64,000 nucleotides of DNA from Pseudanabaena frigida (lineage in GTDB: Bacteria; Cyanobacteriota; Cyanobacteriia; Pseudanabaenales; Pseudanabaenaceae), in NCBI GenBank assembly GCA_003242085.1, contig QBML01000015.1:58237-122236 (forward strand), written 5' to 3'. Shown here one piece after another: positions 1-8,370 of the stretch; within the stretch, counting starts at the first letter, position 1; each line of letters starts with the position of its first letter. The translations under genes and the position numbers were made by a program. Below the pieces are notes generated by a model. The model was not told the DNA's origin. It worked only from the letters and a program-made list of their open reading frames with translations, and made no database searches.

Positions 1-570
1 GAAATCAGCGATCGCATAGGAGCTATGAGCTTTCGGGCTATATAAATCAGTTGTTGCTTTATCTTTAACTAGACGTGTCGCATAACTGATGCCACCACCT
101 CTGATGATAGCTTGGTCATAGTTCTCAGAGATTCGCAGTTTGGCAACTTTAATCTCATAGTTAGCTGTAATTGCCGCAAGTGGGACAATACCTATCCGTA
201 AGACAAGGTTAAATTCATCGGCAGCTAATTTTTGCACTGCTAATAATGCTTGCTCTGCTTCTTGAATAAACCTTGGAGGAATTAGCATAGAGGCTCCATC
301 GCCACCAAATACAAATGGAATCTCTAAGTCTTCAACTAAATTCAAGATTACAATAATCGAGCAAGCTCCTAAGAGATTGATATCTTTATATTTTCCAGTC
401 TCGATCGCTTGTGTTGAATCGGCGATATCAGTAATAATCACAGCCCAGTCATTGGGGACTGAGTAAAAATTCTCTCCATTAGTAATATCAGAGAACTTTT
501 GAAGAATTGGTAGATCGGCATAAAAGCTCTCAGAAATTTTATTCCTTCCCTGAAATTCTTGAATACTCAT
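1..570 (-). CDS. DUF3095 family protein, N-terminal part (partial)
   Basis: The reading frame starts at an ATG at 570 and runs without a stop to the window edge, giving about 190 residues. The translation begins MSIQEFQGRNKISESFYADL and contains VPNDWAVIITDIADST, then VFGGDGASMLIPP and RGGGISYATRLVKD. This pattern is that of the DUF3095 family. The GGDGA segment recalls nucleotide cyclase folds, but no activity is known to me. The C-terminal half lies outside the window. The 500 bases upstream hold only palindromic repeats, so it is probably transcribed alone. The family call is by recognition and the function is unknown. Confidence 0.72.
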   Translation of the reverse strand, partial: MSIQEFQGRNKISESFYADLPILQKFSDITNGENFYSVPNDWAVIITDIADSTQAIETGKYKDINLLGACSIIVILNLVEDLEIPFVFGGDGASMLIPPRFIQEAEQALLAVQKLAADEFNLVLRIGIVPLAAITANYEIKVAKLRISENYDQAIIRGGGISYATRLVKDKATTDLYSPKAHSSYAIADF

Positions 571-622
571 GGCTCTACACCTGAATATGATCGTAAATTC
601 CGTAATATTAACAACAAAATGA

Positions 623-662
623 AGGAAGCAATACAGCCAACTGGCTGTATTGCTTCCTTCTC
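623..662. repeat. intergenic palindrome, 19-bp arms
   Basis: Perfect inverted repeat around GCCA-AC-TGGC. It lies downstream of guaA and upstream of the DUF3095 gene. The loop is only 2 nt. Confidence 0.85.
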
Positions 663-758
663 TTATGGCAACCATCAAAAACTTAACAATTATCTATTGC
701 TATTTATAGATATAGGTATAGATATCTAGCAATCCTTAATTATTCATGGTTTTCTAAG

Positions 759-795
759 TTTGTGGAAGAACATACCCTTCGCGTTCTTCCACAAA
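759..795. repeat. intergenic palindrome, 13-bp arms
   Basis: Arms TTTGTGGAAGAAC and GTTCTTCCACAAA flank the 11-base core ATACCCTTCGC. Confidence 0.8.
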
Positions 796-818
796 TCATT
801 TAGGATTTCTATATAGCT

Positions 819-868
819 AAAATCAAAGAAGGGAGTTGCGTCTTGCCGCAACTCCCTTCTTTGATTTT
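819..868. repeat. intergenic palindrome, 22-bp arms
   Basis: Perfect arms at 819-840 and 847-868 with the 6-base loop TCTTGC. Arm sequence is unlike that of its neighbours. Confidence 0.88.
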
Positions 869-897
869 ATTTTGTTCTAATAGAACCGACTACGGCT

Positions 898-1014
898 ATA
901 TAGCTGTCGCCAGTCTTGTTAGGACATAAAACCCAAAAGATGAGATGCGGCGCGAAGCGCCGCATCTCATCTTTTGGGTTTTGATTTGTACTAATACAAT
1001 TGGCTATAGCTATA
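898..1014. repeat. MITE-like palindromic element with outer terminal repeats
   Basis: The inner palindrome has perfect 26-bp arms (928-953 and 957-982) around the loop GAA. Outside it the left flank TATAGCTGTCGCCA...TTAGGACA is matched by an imperfect inverted copy on the right ending GGCTATAGCTATA. The whole unit is about 115 bp. It sits about 60 bp past the guaA stop. The same inner arm sequence recurs at 6983-7027 with the loop complement TTC. Confidence 0.82.
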
Positions 1015-1073
1015 TATGCCTAGACTAAATCTTTCTATAAAGAAAGTCTGAAGTAGATGAAGAGAAGTTTATT

Positions 1074-2732
1074 TTATTCCCATTCAATCGTGCCAGGAGG
1101 CTTAGAGGTAATATCAAGTACTACTCGATTTACACCTTCTACTTCATTGACAATCCGATTGGAAATAGTCTCCAATAATTCATAGGGGACTCTTGCCCAG
1201 TCGGCGGTCATACCATCCTCGCTGCTGACAAGGCGTAAAACTACAGGATGGGAATAGGTTCGCTTGTCGCCCATCACGCCAACGCTGCGAACAGTTGGTA
1301 AGAGAACAGCAAATGCTTGCCATAGGTTATTGTACTGACCAGCACGATTGACTTCTTGACGAACAATTAGATCGGCATCGCGTAGAGTATTGAGGCGATC
1401 GCTAGTGATTTCACCGATAATCCTAATAGCGAGACCAGGTCCTGGGAAAGGTTGTCGTTTGACAATTTCTTCGGGAAGACCAAGGGCTGTACCAACTTTA
1501 CGAACTTCATCCTTAAAGAGTTTGCGAAGTGGCTCCACCAGAGTGAAGCGGAGATTGTCAGGCAGTCCACCTACATTGTGATGGCTTTTGATTTTGACCG
1601 CAACCCGTTTGCCCGTTACAGGATCGGCATTGGTATCAGCAGATTCAATCACATCAGGATAGAGAGTGCCTTGAGCGAGGAAATCAAATGGGCCTAGGCG
1701 TTGTGATTCTTCTTCAAATACATTAATAAATTCGCCACCGATTAACTTCCGTTTTTGCTCGGGATCGGTAATTCCTTTAACTTTTTCAAGGAAGCGTTCG
1801 CGAGCATTTACATACTCGACATGAATATGGAACTGTTCTTCAAAGAGTTTAACTAATCGTTCTGGTTCTAGCTTTCGCATGAAGCCTTGATCGATGAACA
1901 TACATGTAAGCTGATCGCCGATCGCTCTATGTAATAGAAAGGCTAGAGTCGAAGAGTCTACGCCACCTGACAGTGCTAGTAATACTCGTTTTTTGCCAAC
2001 TTGGGCGCGAATTTCGCTGATTGCATTTTCGATGAACGCATCAGTTGTCCAACTAGGCTCACATCCACAAATATGGTATACAAAATTGCGAAGCATCGCC
2101 ATGCCACCTGCGGAATGGACGACTTCAGGATGGAATTGTACGCCATAGAGCTTTTTATGATGATCCGCGATCGCTGCACAGGGCGTATTTGCTGTATGGG
2201 CTAAGACTTCAAATCCCTCAGGTAAATTAGTTACAGAATCACCGTGGCTCATCCACATGGTAATTCCCGTGTCTACATTGGTTAGGAGGTCTGTGGGATC
2301 GTCTATTTGTAATTCTGCTTTGCCGTATTCCCCACGATCGGCGCGATCGACATTACCGCCGAGTTGCTTAGCCATCAGTTGCATTCCGTAACAAACGCCT
2401 AAAATGGGAATGCCCAAGTTAAAAATATTGGGATCGCATTGTGGCGCGCCTTCGTCATAAACTGAATTTGGCCCACCTGATAATATTATGCCTTTGAGAT
2501 TTAACTTCAGCAGATTTTCGGCTGAAGTATGATAGGGTAAAACTTCAGAATACACCTGTGTTTCACGAATACGTCGAGCGATTAGTTCAGAGTACTGAGA
2601 ACCAAAATCGAGAATAGCAATCATCGAACGACTTTTTAGATTATCTGTGGTGCTAGCTGAATTTATACTAGATGAAAGAGCACCTTCAAGATTTAGTACG
2701 ACATTCGATGATGTTGGAGGGGAAGAAACCAC
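1074..2732 (-). CDS. guaA: GMP synthase (glutamine-hydrolysing)
   Basis: Converts XMP, ATP and glutamine to GMP in the last step of guanine nucleotide synthesis, in the cytoplasm. The N-terminal glutamine amidotransferase starts at [20 protein letters not shown], with the nucleophile in GVCYGMQL and the His-Glu pair in GVQFHPEV. The ATP-pyrophosphatase P-loop SGGVDSS follows, then the C-terminal dimerisation domain ending in KPPGTIEWE. The 552-residue length suits cyanobacterial GuaA, which often has a 20-35 residue leader before the amidotransferase. The start is a GTG at 2732 with an AGAGG-like ribosome site; a later start is possible. It is divergent from the DUF2808 gene and followed by several palindromes. 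Confidence 0.97.
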   Translation of the reverse strand: MVSSPPTSSNVVLNLEGALSSSINSASTTDNLKSRSMIAILDFGSQYSELIARRIRETQVYSEVLPYHTSAENLLKLNLKGIILSGGPNSVYDEGAPQCDPNIFNLGIPILGVCYGMQLMAKQLGGNVDRADRGEYGKAELQIDDPTDLLTNVDTGITMWMSHGDSVTNLPEGFEVLAHTANTPCAAIADHHKKLYGVQFHPEVVHSAGGMAMLRNFVYHICGCEPSWTTDAFIENAISEIRAQVGKKRVLLALSGGVDSSTLAFLLHRAIGDQLTCMFIDQGFMRKLEPERLVKLFEEQFHIHVEYVNARERFLEKVKGITDPEQKRKLIGGEFINVFEEESQRLGPFDFLAQGTLYPDVIESADTNADPVTGKRVAVKIKSHHNVGGLPDNLRFTLVEPLRKLFKDEVRKVGTALGLPEEIVKRQPFPGPGLAIRIIGEITSDRLNTLRDADLIVRQEVNRAGQYNNLWQAFAVLLPTVRSVGVMGDKRTYSHPVVLRLVSSEDGMTADWARVPYELLETISNRIVNEVEGVNRVVLDITSKPPGTIEWE

Positions 2733-2824
2733 AGTAGATACCTCTATCTTGATTAGATAGCATTTAATGAGGCAGTAGGGCTTTCGATAAGCCTATTGCT
2801 GCTAAAAAAGTAGCTATTCCTACA

Positions 2825-3463
2825 ATGCTAGCAAAACGGTACGTGTTTATGTATAAAAAAGTTGTGAAAGCGATCGCATTGTTGCCAATTTTGATGGTTA
2901 ACAGTGGATTTTTAACTACAAATTCTTCTAATTCACCGAATGCGATTAGTAATCTTTTAATTCCGCCAGCAGGAGCAGTACAACTGCGTGATGGTAAAAC
3001 CTATTTTGTGCAGTTGCCAACATTTTTGGAAGCTGAAACAACAATAAATCGTACCTATGCTGGGGGTGCTACTTATTATTTTGCGATCGCATTACCCAAA
3101 AATATGGGAGAACCTTTGCAAAATCTAGAAATTTTTCAGACCGAAGGTTTTGATACAGTTGATTTTATTCTCAATGATACAGTTGCCTATTTACAGACCC
3201 CTTCTGGGGATCGCGTTGCTGTTAACAGCAAAACTGAGCTTGTGCCCAATCAAGATCGCGGTAAACTTACGGTTACTTTCGATCCGCCGATACCTGCAAA
3301 TAATGAACTGAATAGCAAACTGATCGTGGGTCTGCGTCCCGTCCGCAATCCTCGTTACGACGGCGTTTATTTGTTTGGCGTGGCGGCATCTCCTCAAGGC
3401 GATCGCCCGAATTCGCAATTTCTCGGCTATGGCAGGTTACACTTCTACAATCCGCGCCACTAA
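2825..3463 (+). CDS. DUF2808 family exported protein
   Basis: 212 residues with a basic then hydrophobic N-terminus (KKVVKAIALLPILMVNSG), which fits a signal peptide and a periplasmic or cell-surface location. The body has QLRDGKTYFVQLPTFLEAET and the family-like ending LIVGLRPVRNPRYDGVYLFGV followed by YGRLHFY. This is the cyanobacterial DUF2808 family, whose function is unknown to me. The start may instead be the internal ATG at 2849 (MYKKVV), which keeps the signal peptide; neither has a strong ribosome site. It is divergent from guaA, and a palindrome separates it from gvpK downstream. Confidence 0.85.
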   Translation: MLAKRYVFMYKKVVKAIALLPILMVNSGFLTTNSSNSPNAISNLLIPPAGAVQLRDGKTYFVQLPTFLEAETTINRTYAGGATYYFAIALPKNMGEPLQNLEIFQTEGFDTVDFILNDTVAYLQTPSGDRVAVNSKTELVPNQDRGKLTVTFDPPIPANNELNSKLIVGLRPVRNPRYDGVYLFGVAASPQGDRPNSQFLGYGRLHFYNPRH

Positions 3464-3465
3464 AC

Positions 3466-3504
3466 ATTTTTAGAAATTAGTACTGCGTGCTAATTTCTAA
3501 AAAT
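3466..3504. repeat. palindrome, 15-bp arms
   Basis: Arms ATTTTTAGAAATTAG and CTAATTTCTAAAAAT around TACTGCGTG, 3 bp after the DUF2808 stop. A likely terminator for that gene. Confidence 0.8.
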
Positions 3505-3544
3505 CTGGGCTTACAAACTTTTAAAAAGCCTATGGAATTCCTCA

Positions 3545-3997
3545 ATGACTGATAGTACCGATAGTTTAGTTGTCAAGCCCAAAAAATCTGGACTAGCGCC
3601 ATTGATTCTCACCGTGGTGGAATTATTGCGCCAATTGATGGAAGCACAAGTCATTCGACGGATGGATGCTGAAAAATTAACTGAGTCTGAAATCGAGAGG
3701 GCAGCCGATAGTTTACAAGCGCTGGAGCAGCAAATTTTTAATCTTTGCGAAGTGTTAGACATCGATCCCGAAGATCTCAATCTCGATCTAGGAGAATTTG
3801 GCAAACTGCTGCCCAAACGAGGCGCATATTATCCTGACAAATCATCCAGCGAATCATCAATTTTGGAATTGCTCGATCGCTTAATTAGCACAGGGATTGT
3901 TCTAGAAGGCGATGTGCAGATTGGACTAGCAAATATTAATCTGATTGATCTCAAACTCAAGTTATTGCTTACTTCTGGGGATAAATCTGCTTCTTAA
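3545..3997 (+). CDS. gvpK: gas vesicle protein GvpK
   Basis: 150 residues. Residues about 14-90 (SGLAPLILTVVELLRQLMEA through DPEDLNLDLGEFGKLLP) match the GvpK core, a minor protein needed for gas vesicle assembly. Residues about 104-145 (SSILELLDRLISTGIVLEGD...) resemble the start of GvpA/GvpJ ([20 protein letters not shown]). I believe cyanobacterial GvpK proteins commonly have this tail. No gvpA, gvpC, gvpN, gvpJ or gvpF/L gene lies within the window; the neighbours are DUF2808 and larC. It is therefore either a detached member of a gas vesicle set located elsewhere or a relic. The frame is intact, which argues for function. Confidence 0.9.
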   Translation: MTDSTDSLVVKPKKSGLAPLILTVVELLRQLMEAQVIRRMDAEKLTESEIERAADSLQALEQQIFNLCEVLDIDPEDLNLDLGEFGKLLPKRGAYYPDKSSSESSILELLDRLISTGIVLEGDVQIGLANINLIDLKLKLLLTSGDKSAS

Positions 3998-4046
3998 ATA
4001 ATGGCGTGTACAAGACGTTGTTATTTACAGAAATCACCGATCGAAT

Positions 4047-4105
4047 AAACCACAAAAAGCCTTAAAAGCGTTGCGAATCAACGGATTTAAGGCTTTTTGT
4101 GGTTT
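4047..4105 (-). terminator. long hairpin spanning the 3' end of larC
   Basis: 20-bp perfect arms (4047-4066 and 4086-4105), then a 2x2 mismatch and an inner CGTTG/CAACG stem with a 5-base loop. The stop and the last ~14 codons of larC lie inside the palindrome. It probably also ends gvpK transcription from the other side. Confidence 0.8.
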
Positions 4106-5428
4106 GGGCTTGAGCGCAAAGTGTTGTAAGAAGTTTTTCTCCTGCAAGTTTTACAACTTCTTGGACTCGCACTAGTGGAACATTCTGCGATCGCGCCAAC
4201 TTCGCGCAGTCATCATATTCTGGTTGGATCGTCCAAAAATTATCACGTCTTGCAATCTTTACTCTTGCTTTGCCGTATTCTGTTTCTACTTCATGGATTT
4301 CTCGATAGAGGATTTTGCGATCTTGCAAGCGATATCTGATACCGAGAGTGCTGGTTTCCCGAAATAGAATTTGTTCGCAAATAGATTGGCGATCGCAAGG
4401 ACAGATCGCAGTAATTAATGTGCCAGTACGAGATTTTTTCATGCCGATCGCTTGGGTGTAAACATCCAAAGCTCCATTTAGCAATAATTGCTCCATTATG
4501 TAGGCGATCGCTTGAGCGGTCATGTCATCAACTTGCGTTTCCAAAATCACGATTGTTTCATTTACTAGATAACTTTCTTGCTTAAGGGAATGCGAATTAT
4601 CTAAATCTAGTGTTTTTTTTTCTTGCTCTTACCAACCCACAACCTTAAAGTATTGGGAATCTCTAAATCCTGAGTACCCGCACCAAGTCCCACTTTCTTG
4701 ATTTTTATTAAAGGAACTTCACCAAATTTTTCACAGAGCGTAACGGTGATCGCGGCTCCTGTGGGTGTTACTAATTCTTTCCTAATACCATTATCAAAAG
4801 TCGTAACTTCATGCATTTCCCATAATTTTAATGTTGCGGGTGCGGGTACGGGCATTTTGCCATGTTCGCAATCCACATACCCTCCCCCCGCAGGCAAAGC
4901 CGAGCAATAGATTTTATCAACTTCTAACCAAGCAAATCCAGCACAAGTACAGACAATATCGACGATCGCGTCCAATGCCCCCACCTCGTGAAAATGCACT
5001 GCTTCGGGAGCAATACCATGCACTGAGCCTTCAGCGATTGCCAATTCTCGAAATGTTGCCAAACTCCAATCCTCTACTTGCGATGGTAATTTGGCATCAC
5101 AAATAATCTTTTCTATATCGGGTAAGTGACGATGAACTTGATGGAAGTGATCTATGTGCCTATGGGTTAAATTATCTGTATTGGAATGATTGGAGTCAAT
5201 AGTTGGCGGCTCACTGCCCACATAGTTCAGTAATTCAACATGCATCTTAGTTGCTTCGATTCCACCCCGACGAACTAATTCTGACCATAATTTGACTTCG
5301 CGATCGAGTCCTAATTTGCGAACAATATCGCTCAAATATTCTAAAGGTACACCAGCGCTTACCAACGCGCCCAAGCACATATCACCTGAGATTCCTGTTG
5401 GACAATCTAAATATGCAATGTTTCCCAT
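4062..5428 (-). CDS. larC: LarC nickel-insertion protein (nickel-pincer cofactor), read through a -1 frameshift
   Basis: LarC inserts nickel into the pyridinium bis-thiocarboxylate to make the nickel-pincer cofactor of lactate racemase. The first frame (5428 to 4607) starts MGNIAYLDCPTGISGDM and holds a His-rich stretch near residues 85-100; it ends at a stop just after an A9 run (4613-4621, minus strand). The second frame (to 4062) is open across the same run and contains VILETQVDDMTAQAIAYIME and MKKSRTGTLITAI, the LarC C-terminal half. A -1 slip at A-AAA-AAA joins them as ...KKK-TLDLDNSHS..., about 455 residues in all. larC of Lactiplantibacillus plantarum is known to use programmed frameshifting. 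A mutation or homopolymer error remains possible. No larA, larB or larE is in the window. Confidence 0.85.
4613..4621 (-). other. A9 slippery site in larC
   Basis: Nine T on the plus strand, nine A in the mRNA. Zero-frame codons are AAG AAA AAA AAA CAC TAG, so A-AAA-AAA is in the standard -1 slippage phase, with a stop two codons later. Confidence 0.75.
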
Positions 5429-5534
5429 AGCTAATCCTGACAGAAATTATAAAGTGACTCCTGTCTGAATCCTATCATTTACGACGAGTGTGGTGCTTTA
5501 CGCCGACCATCCTAAAACGCATTGACGTTATAGC

Positions 5535-5567
5535 AAAGCTAAAAATGGCGTTGCCATTTTTAGCTTT
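5535..5567. repeat. palindrome, 15-bp arms
   Basis: Arms AAAGCTAAAAATGGC and GCCATTTTTAGCTTT with loop GTT, between the start of larC and the end of the pentapeptide-repeat gene. Confidence 0.8.
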
Positions 5568-5594
5568 TAAAATCCTTACTGGGTTTGTTTTTTC

Positions 5595-5626
5595 ATTCAT
5601 AAAAGTGTGTTAACACTTTTATGAAT
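5595..5626. repeat. palindrome, 14-bp arms
   Basis: Arms ATTCATAAAAGTGT and ACACTTTTATGAAT with loop GTTA, the second of three palindromes in a row. Confidence 0.8.
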
Positions 5627-5630
5627 TGGT

Positions 5631-5687
5631 ATAAAGAACTGATTTTTGTGGCGTGACTTTGTCGCGCTACAAAAATCAGTTCTTTAT
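5631..5687. repeat. palindrome, 19-bp arms, AATAAAGA-type
   Basis: Perfect 19-bp arms at 5631-5649 and 5669-5687 around a 19-base core. The arm closely matches those of the palindromes at 13165-13227 and 17013-17071. Confidence 0.85.
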
Positions 5688-5708
5688 TAAATCGCAAAAT
5701 TCAAAGTA

Positions 5709-6818
5709 CTATGCATCAAAATTTTTCGATGAAAAACCGATTACTCCTTGGAGGTTAGTACCAGCAAATATCGTGCTTTCTACAAATGCGCCAGTGAGAT
5801 TGGCATTAGCTAGATTTGCACCAGTTAAATTTGTGCCTATTAAAATAGCTTCACTTAAATCTGCGCCGCCAAAATATGAATTTTGTAGTTGAGCAACAGA
5901 GAAATTTGCTTTTTTAAGAATTGCCATACTTAAATCAACTTCTTGCAAATCTGCATGACGAAACTTAGTTTCGAAACAGGTTGACTGTGACAAGATTGCT
6001 CTATACAAGCAGGCTCGGCTGAGATCGGTATGGCTCAAGTTGGCTTTAGTTAAGTTTGCCATACTCATAAAGGCATCGCCCAGAAATGTGTCGATTATTT
6101 CTGCACCAACTAATTGTGCTCCACTTAAGATCGCTCCTCCTAAATTTGCTTTGCTGAGAATTGCTTTATTTAAGACTGACTCGCTAAAATTTGCTATCAA
6201 GCATCCTGCCATACTTAAATCTGCAGATTCTAATAATGCCCCACATAAATTTGCACGGGTCAATAATGCCCCTCTTAACTTTGCTCGATTGAGTTTCGCT
6301 CTGCTTAAATTGGCATTGCTTAGATTTGCACCGCTAAAATCAGTATTTTGGAGATTTGCTTCACTCAAATTTGCGCCACTGAGATTAGCTTTTTTAAAAT
6401 TTTCACTACTGAGATCGACACCACGTAAATCCACTCCACTAAGATTTCCTACACCAAGATTGATGCCTTTAAGTTCTAGCGATCGCAGGTCGGTTCCAGT
6501 CAAATTTAGATCTTGAAGATTTGCTTGCCTAAAATTAACTTTATAGAGAGTTGCTCTACTCAAATTTGCTCCCTTCAAGTTTGCATTTGGAAAGGCTGCT
6601 TCACTCAAATTTGAGCCAGATAAATCTGCGTCACCTAAATCTGTCCTACTAAAGTTAGCTTTGCTGAGATTGGCTTGGCTTAGGTTTGCACCACTAAGTT
6701 TTAGCCCAGATAAGTCTACCTTTTGTAGATCGATTACCGCAGGCTGAGTCTTTTCGCGCCAAGCATTCCAACGCTCAGCACCATCTTTAATATGTCGAAC
6801 AATTTTTAGATCCGCCAA
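5709..6818 (-). CDS. pentapeptide-repeat protein
   Basis: 369 residues. After about 40 residues (IVRHIKDGAERWNAWREK) nearly the whole protein is A(D/N)Lxx repeats such as LSGANLSQANLSKANF, with about 60 units predicted to form a right-handed quadrilateral beta-helix. Such proteins are abundant in cyanobacteria and mostly of unknown role. The leader with W-N-x-W is common in cyanobacterial members. There is no signal peptide, so it is probably cytoplasmic. It is flanked by palindromes on both sides and appears to be a single transcription unit. Its repeats produce open antisense frames on the plus strand, which I did not call. Confidence 0.93.
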   Translation of the reverse strand: MADLKIVRHIKDGAERWNAWREKTQPAVIDLQKVDLSGLKLSGANLSQANLSKANFSRTDLGDADLSGSNLSEAAFPNANLKGANLSRATLYKVNFRQANLQDLNLTGTDLRSLELKGINLGVGNLSGVDLRGVDLSSENFKKANLSGANLSEANLQNTDFSGANLSNANLSRAKLNRAKLRGALLTRANLCGALLESADLSMAGCLIANFSESVLNKAILSKANLGGAILSGAQLVGAEIIDTFLGDAFMSMANLTKANLSHTDLSRACLYRAILSQSTCFETKFRHADLQEVDLSMAILKKANFSVAQLQNSYFGGADLSEAILIGTNLTGANLANANLTGAFVESTIFAGTNLQGVIGFSSKNFDA

Positions 6819-6945
6819 AATGATTTAATTGCTATTGATGTTTGGTATGGACATGACTCTAATTTAAGCTGTTTATTGAATAAATCTATACAGGCTAAAT
6901 GGCTGACTTAGTCATGCAATAGAGTCATTATGGAGCTATGGCGAT

Positions 6946-7046
6946 TTATATAGCTGTCGCCAGTCTTGTCAGGACATAAAATCCAAAAGATGAGATGCGG
7001 CGCTTCGCGCCGCATCTCATCTTTTGGGTTAGCTATAGCTATATAG
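6946..7046. repeat. MITE-like palindromic element, second copy
   Basis: Left flank TATAGCTGTCGCCA then TTGTCAGGACA is nearly identical to the copy at 898. Inner arms 6983-7003 and 7007-7027 are perfect with loop TTC, and the right end is a shortened GCTATAGCTATATA. Confidence 0.82.
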
Positions 7047-7100
7047 TTTAACTTATGCGTATTCATCATTTTTACGATGACTGAGAGCGGTTGATGCCTT

Positions 7101-7163
7101 ACACAAAACCGAAATAAATAGAATAGGCGCGAAGCGCCTATTCTATTTATTTCGGTTTTGTGT
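7101..7163. repeat. palindrome, 30-bp arms, GAA loop
   Basis: Perfect 30-bp arms at 7101-7130 and 7134-7163, core GGCGC-GAA-GCGCC. It lies in the 538-bp gene-free stretch 6819-7356, which otherwise shows only AT-rich sequence. Confidence 0.9.
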
Positions 7164-7356
7164 CCTAAAGCATTTGTGAGAATCTTTGGCTTTGGCTTCG
7201 CTCGGTCAATGATTATTATTTCTGGTTGAGTATTGCTGGTTGAGCGAAGCGATGTACTGAACTTGCTGAAGTACCGAATCCTTTCACATCTCATTTAGGA
7301 TTTCTACATATGTAATGTTCAATTTATTGTTCAATTTATAGGATTGCTAAACGCTG

Positions 7357-8313
7357 CTATAAATTAGGTCTTGCCGTTTTGGCGTTGCGATGCCATCGAT
7401 CGCGTTTGATTCTTCTTAGGGCTGAGCCTGTAAAATTTCGATCCCATGTTTCTTCAGTCATCTTTGCCAAGTTATCTAACTTCGGATCGACATTATGAGG
7501 AAAAGGTTGAAAATCAGATTCTAAAGTTTCTTGGGCAAAGCGTTGGTTCCAAGGACATATATCTTGGCAAATGTCGCAACCTGCAACCCAATTTTGTAAA
7601 TTTTTAGCGATTGCTTCGGGTATCTGTTCGGCTTTGTTTTCGATGGTGTGATAGGCAATACAGCGATTGGCATCGACTACAAAAGGCTGCGCGATCGCTC
7701 CAGTCGGACAGGCATCGATGCAGCGCGTGCAGGTTCCGCAATGATCTGTATGAGGGCGATCGGGTTCTAATTCTAGATTGGTTAGGATTTCTCCTAAAAA
7801 CAGCCAAGAGCCATAGTCCCGAGTGATGACATTGCTATGTTTGCCAATCCAGCCGATCCCCGCTCTCTGAGCAAAAGCTTTTTCGGCAATCGGGCCAGTA
7901 TCCACATAATAACGAGCTTGAATCTTTTCGCTTGGATGGTTTCCTAATGACTCTAGCCAAGTTGCCAAAGCCTTGAGTTTTTTGGTTAAAACTTTATGAT
8001 AATCCCGTCCCCAGCCATAGCGAGAAATCTTGCCAACATCGCGATCGCGCGAATGTTGATGTGGTGTGTAGTAATTGAGAGCCACACAAATTACTGTCTT
8101 TACTCCCGCCATTATCTGAGAAATATCTTGACGCTTAGGATTTGTCATCCAATCCATATCAGCTTGATAACCCAGACTTAGCCATTCTCGCAGGCGATCT
8201 GCCTCAATACCAGATTCTGCCTTAGCAAAGCCTACTTTACTAAATCCCAACTCTAAGGCTTTCTGGGCGATCGCCGATTTAATTTCTTCTTTAGTGAGGT
8301 TATTGTCTTTCAT
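7357..8313 (-). CDS. queG: epoxyqueuosine reductase
   Basis: QueG reduces epoxyqueuosine to queuosine in tRNA, the last step of queuosine synthesis, using cobalamin and two 4Fe-4S clusters. The two cluster motifs are visible as CGTCTRCIDACPTGAI and CDICQDICPWN. The N-terminal cobalamin-binding part includes LGYQADMDWM and RYGWGRDYHK, and YYVDTGPIAEKAFAQRAGIGWIGK is typical. The start is taken as the ATG at 8313. An in-frame TTG 18 bases upstream lies in a palindrome and is unlikely. About 318 residues is usual. No other queuosine gene is nearby. Confidence 0.96.
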   Translation of the reverse strand: MKDNNLTKEEIKSAIAQKALELGFSKVGFAKAESGIEADRLREWLSLGYQADMDWMTNPKRQDISQIMAGVKTVICVALNYYTPHQHSRDRDVGKISRYGWGRDYHKVLTKKLKALATWLESLGNHPSEKIQARYYVDTGPIAEKAFAQRAGIGWIGKHSNVITRDYGSWLFLGEILTNLELEPDRPHTDHCGTCTRCIDACPTGAIAQPFVVDANRCIAYHTIENKAEQIPEAIAKNLQNWVAGCDICQDICPWNQRFAQETLESDFQPFPHNVDPKLDNLAKMTEETWDRNFTGSALRRIKRDRWHRNAKTARPNL

Positions 8314-8329
8314 TTTGTAAATGCAACCC

Positions 8330-8368
8330 AATTACTATAGGCTGCGCTTGGCGTAGCCTATAGTAATT
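8330..8368. repeat. palindrome, 14-bp arms
   Basis: Arms AATTACTATAGGCT and AGCCTATAGTAATT around GCGCTTGGCGT, between the DnaJ-TPR gene's stop and queG's start. Likely a terminator. Confidence 0.8.
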
Positions 8369-8370
8369 AG

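Noticed and set aside
570..1073. CRISPR-like array
   Set aside because: The palindromes differ in sequence and are not evenly spaced direct repeats.
4062..4550. Second half of larC as an independent gene with a GTG start
   Set aside because: Its frame is open upstream to the A9 run and completes LarC, so a joined gene is more likely.
6040..6516. 158-residue frame on the plus strand
   Set aside because: It is the antisense of the pentapeptide-repeat gene, whose regular codons keep the opposite strand open.
6908..7294. 128-residue frame on the minus strand
   Set aside because: It runs through two long palindromes and has no recognisable domain or ribosome site.
8314..8331. Longer queG start at a TTG
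   Set aside because: The TTG lies beside a palindrome arm; the ATG at 8313 gives the normal QueG start.
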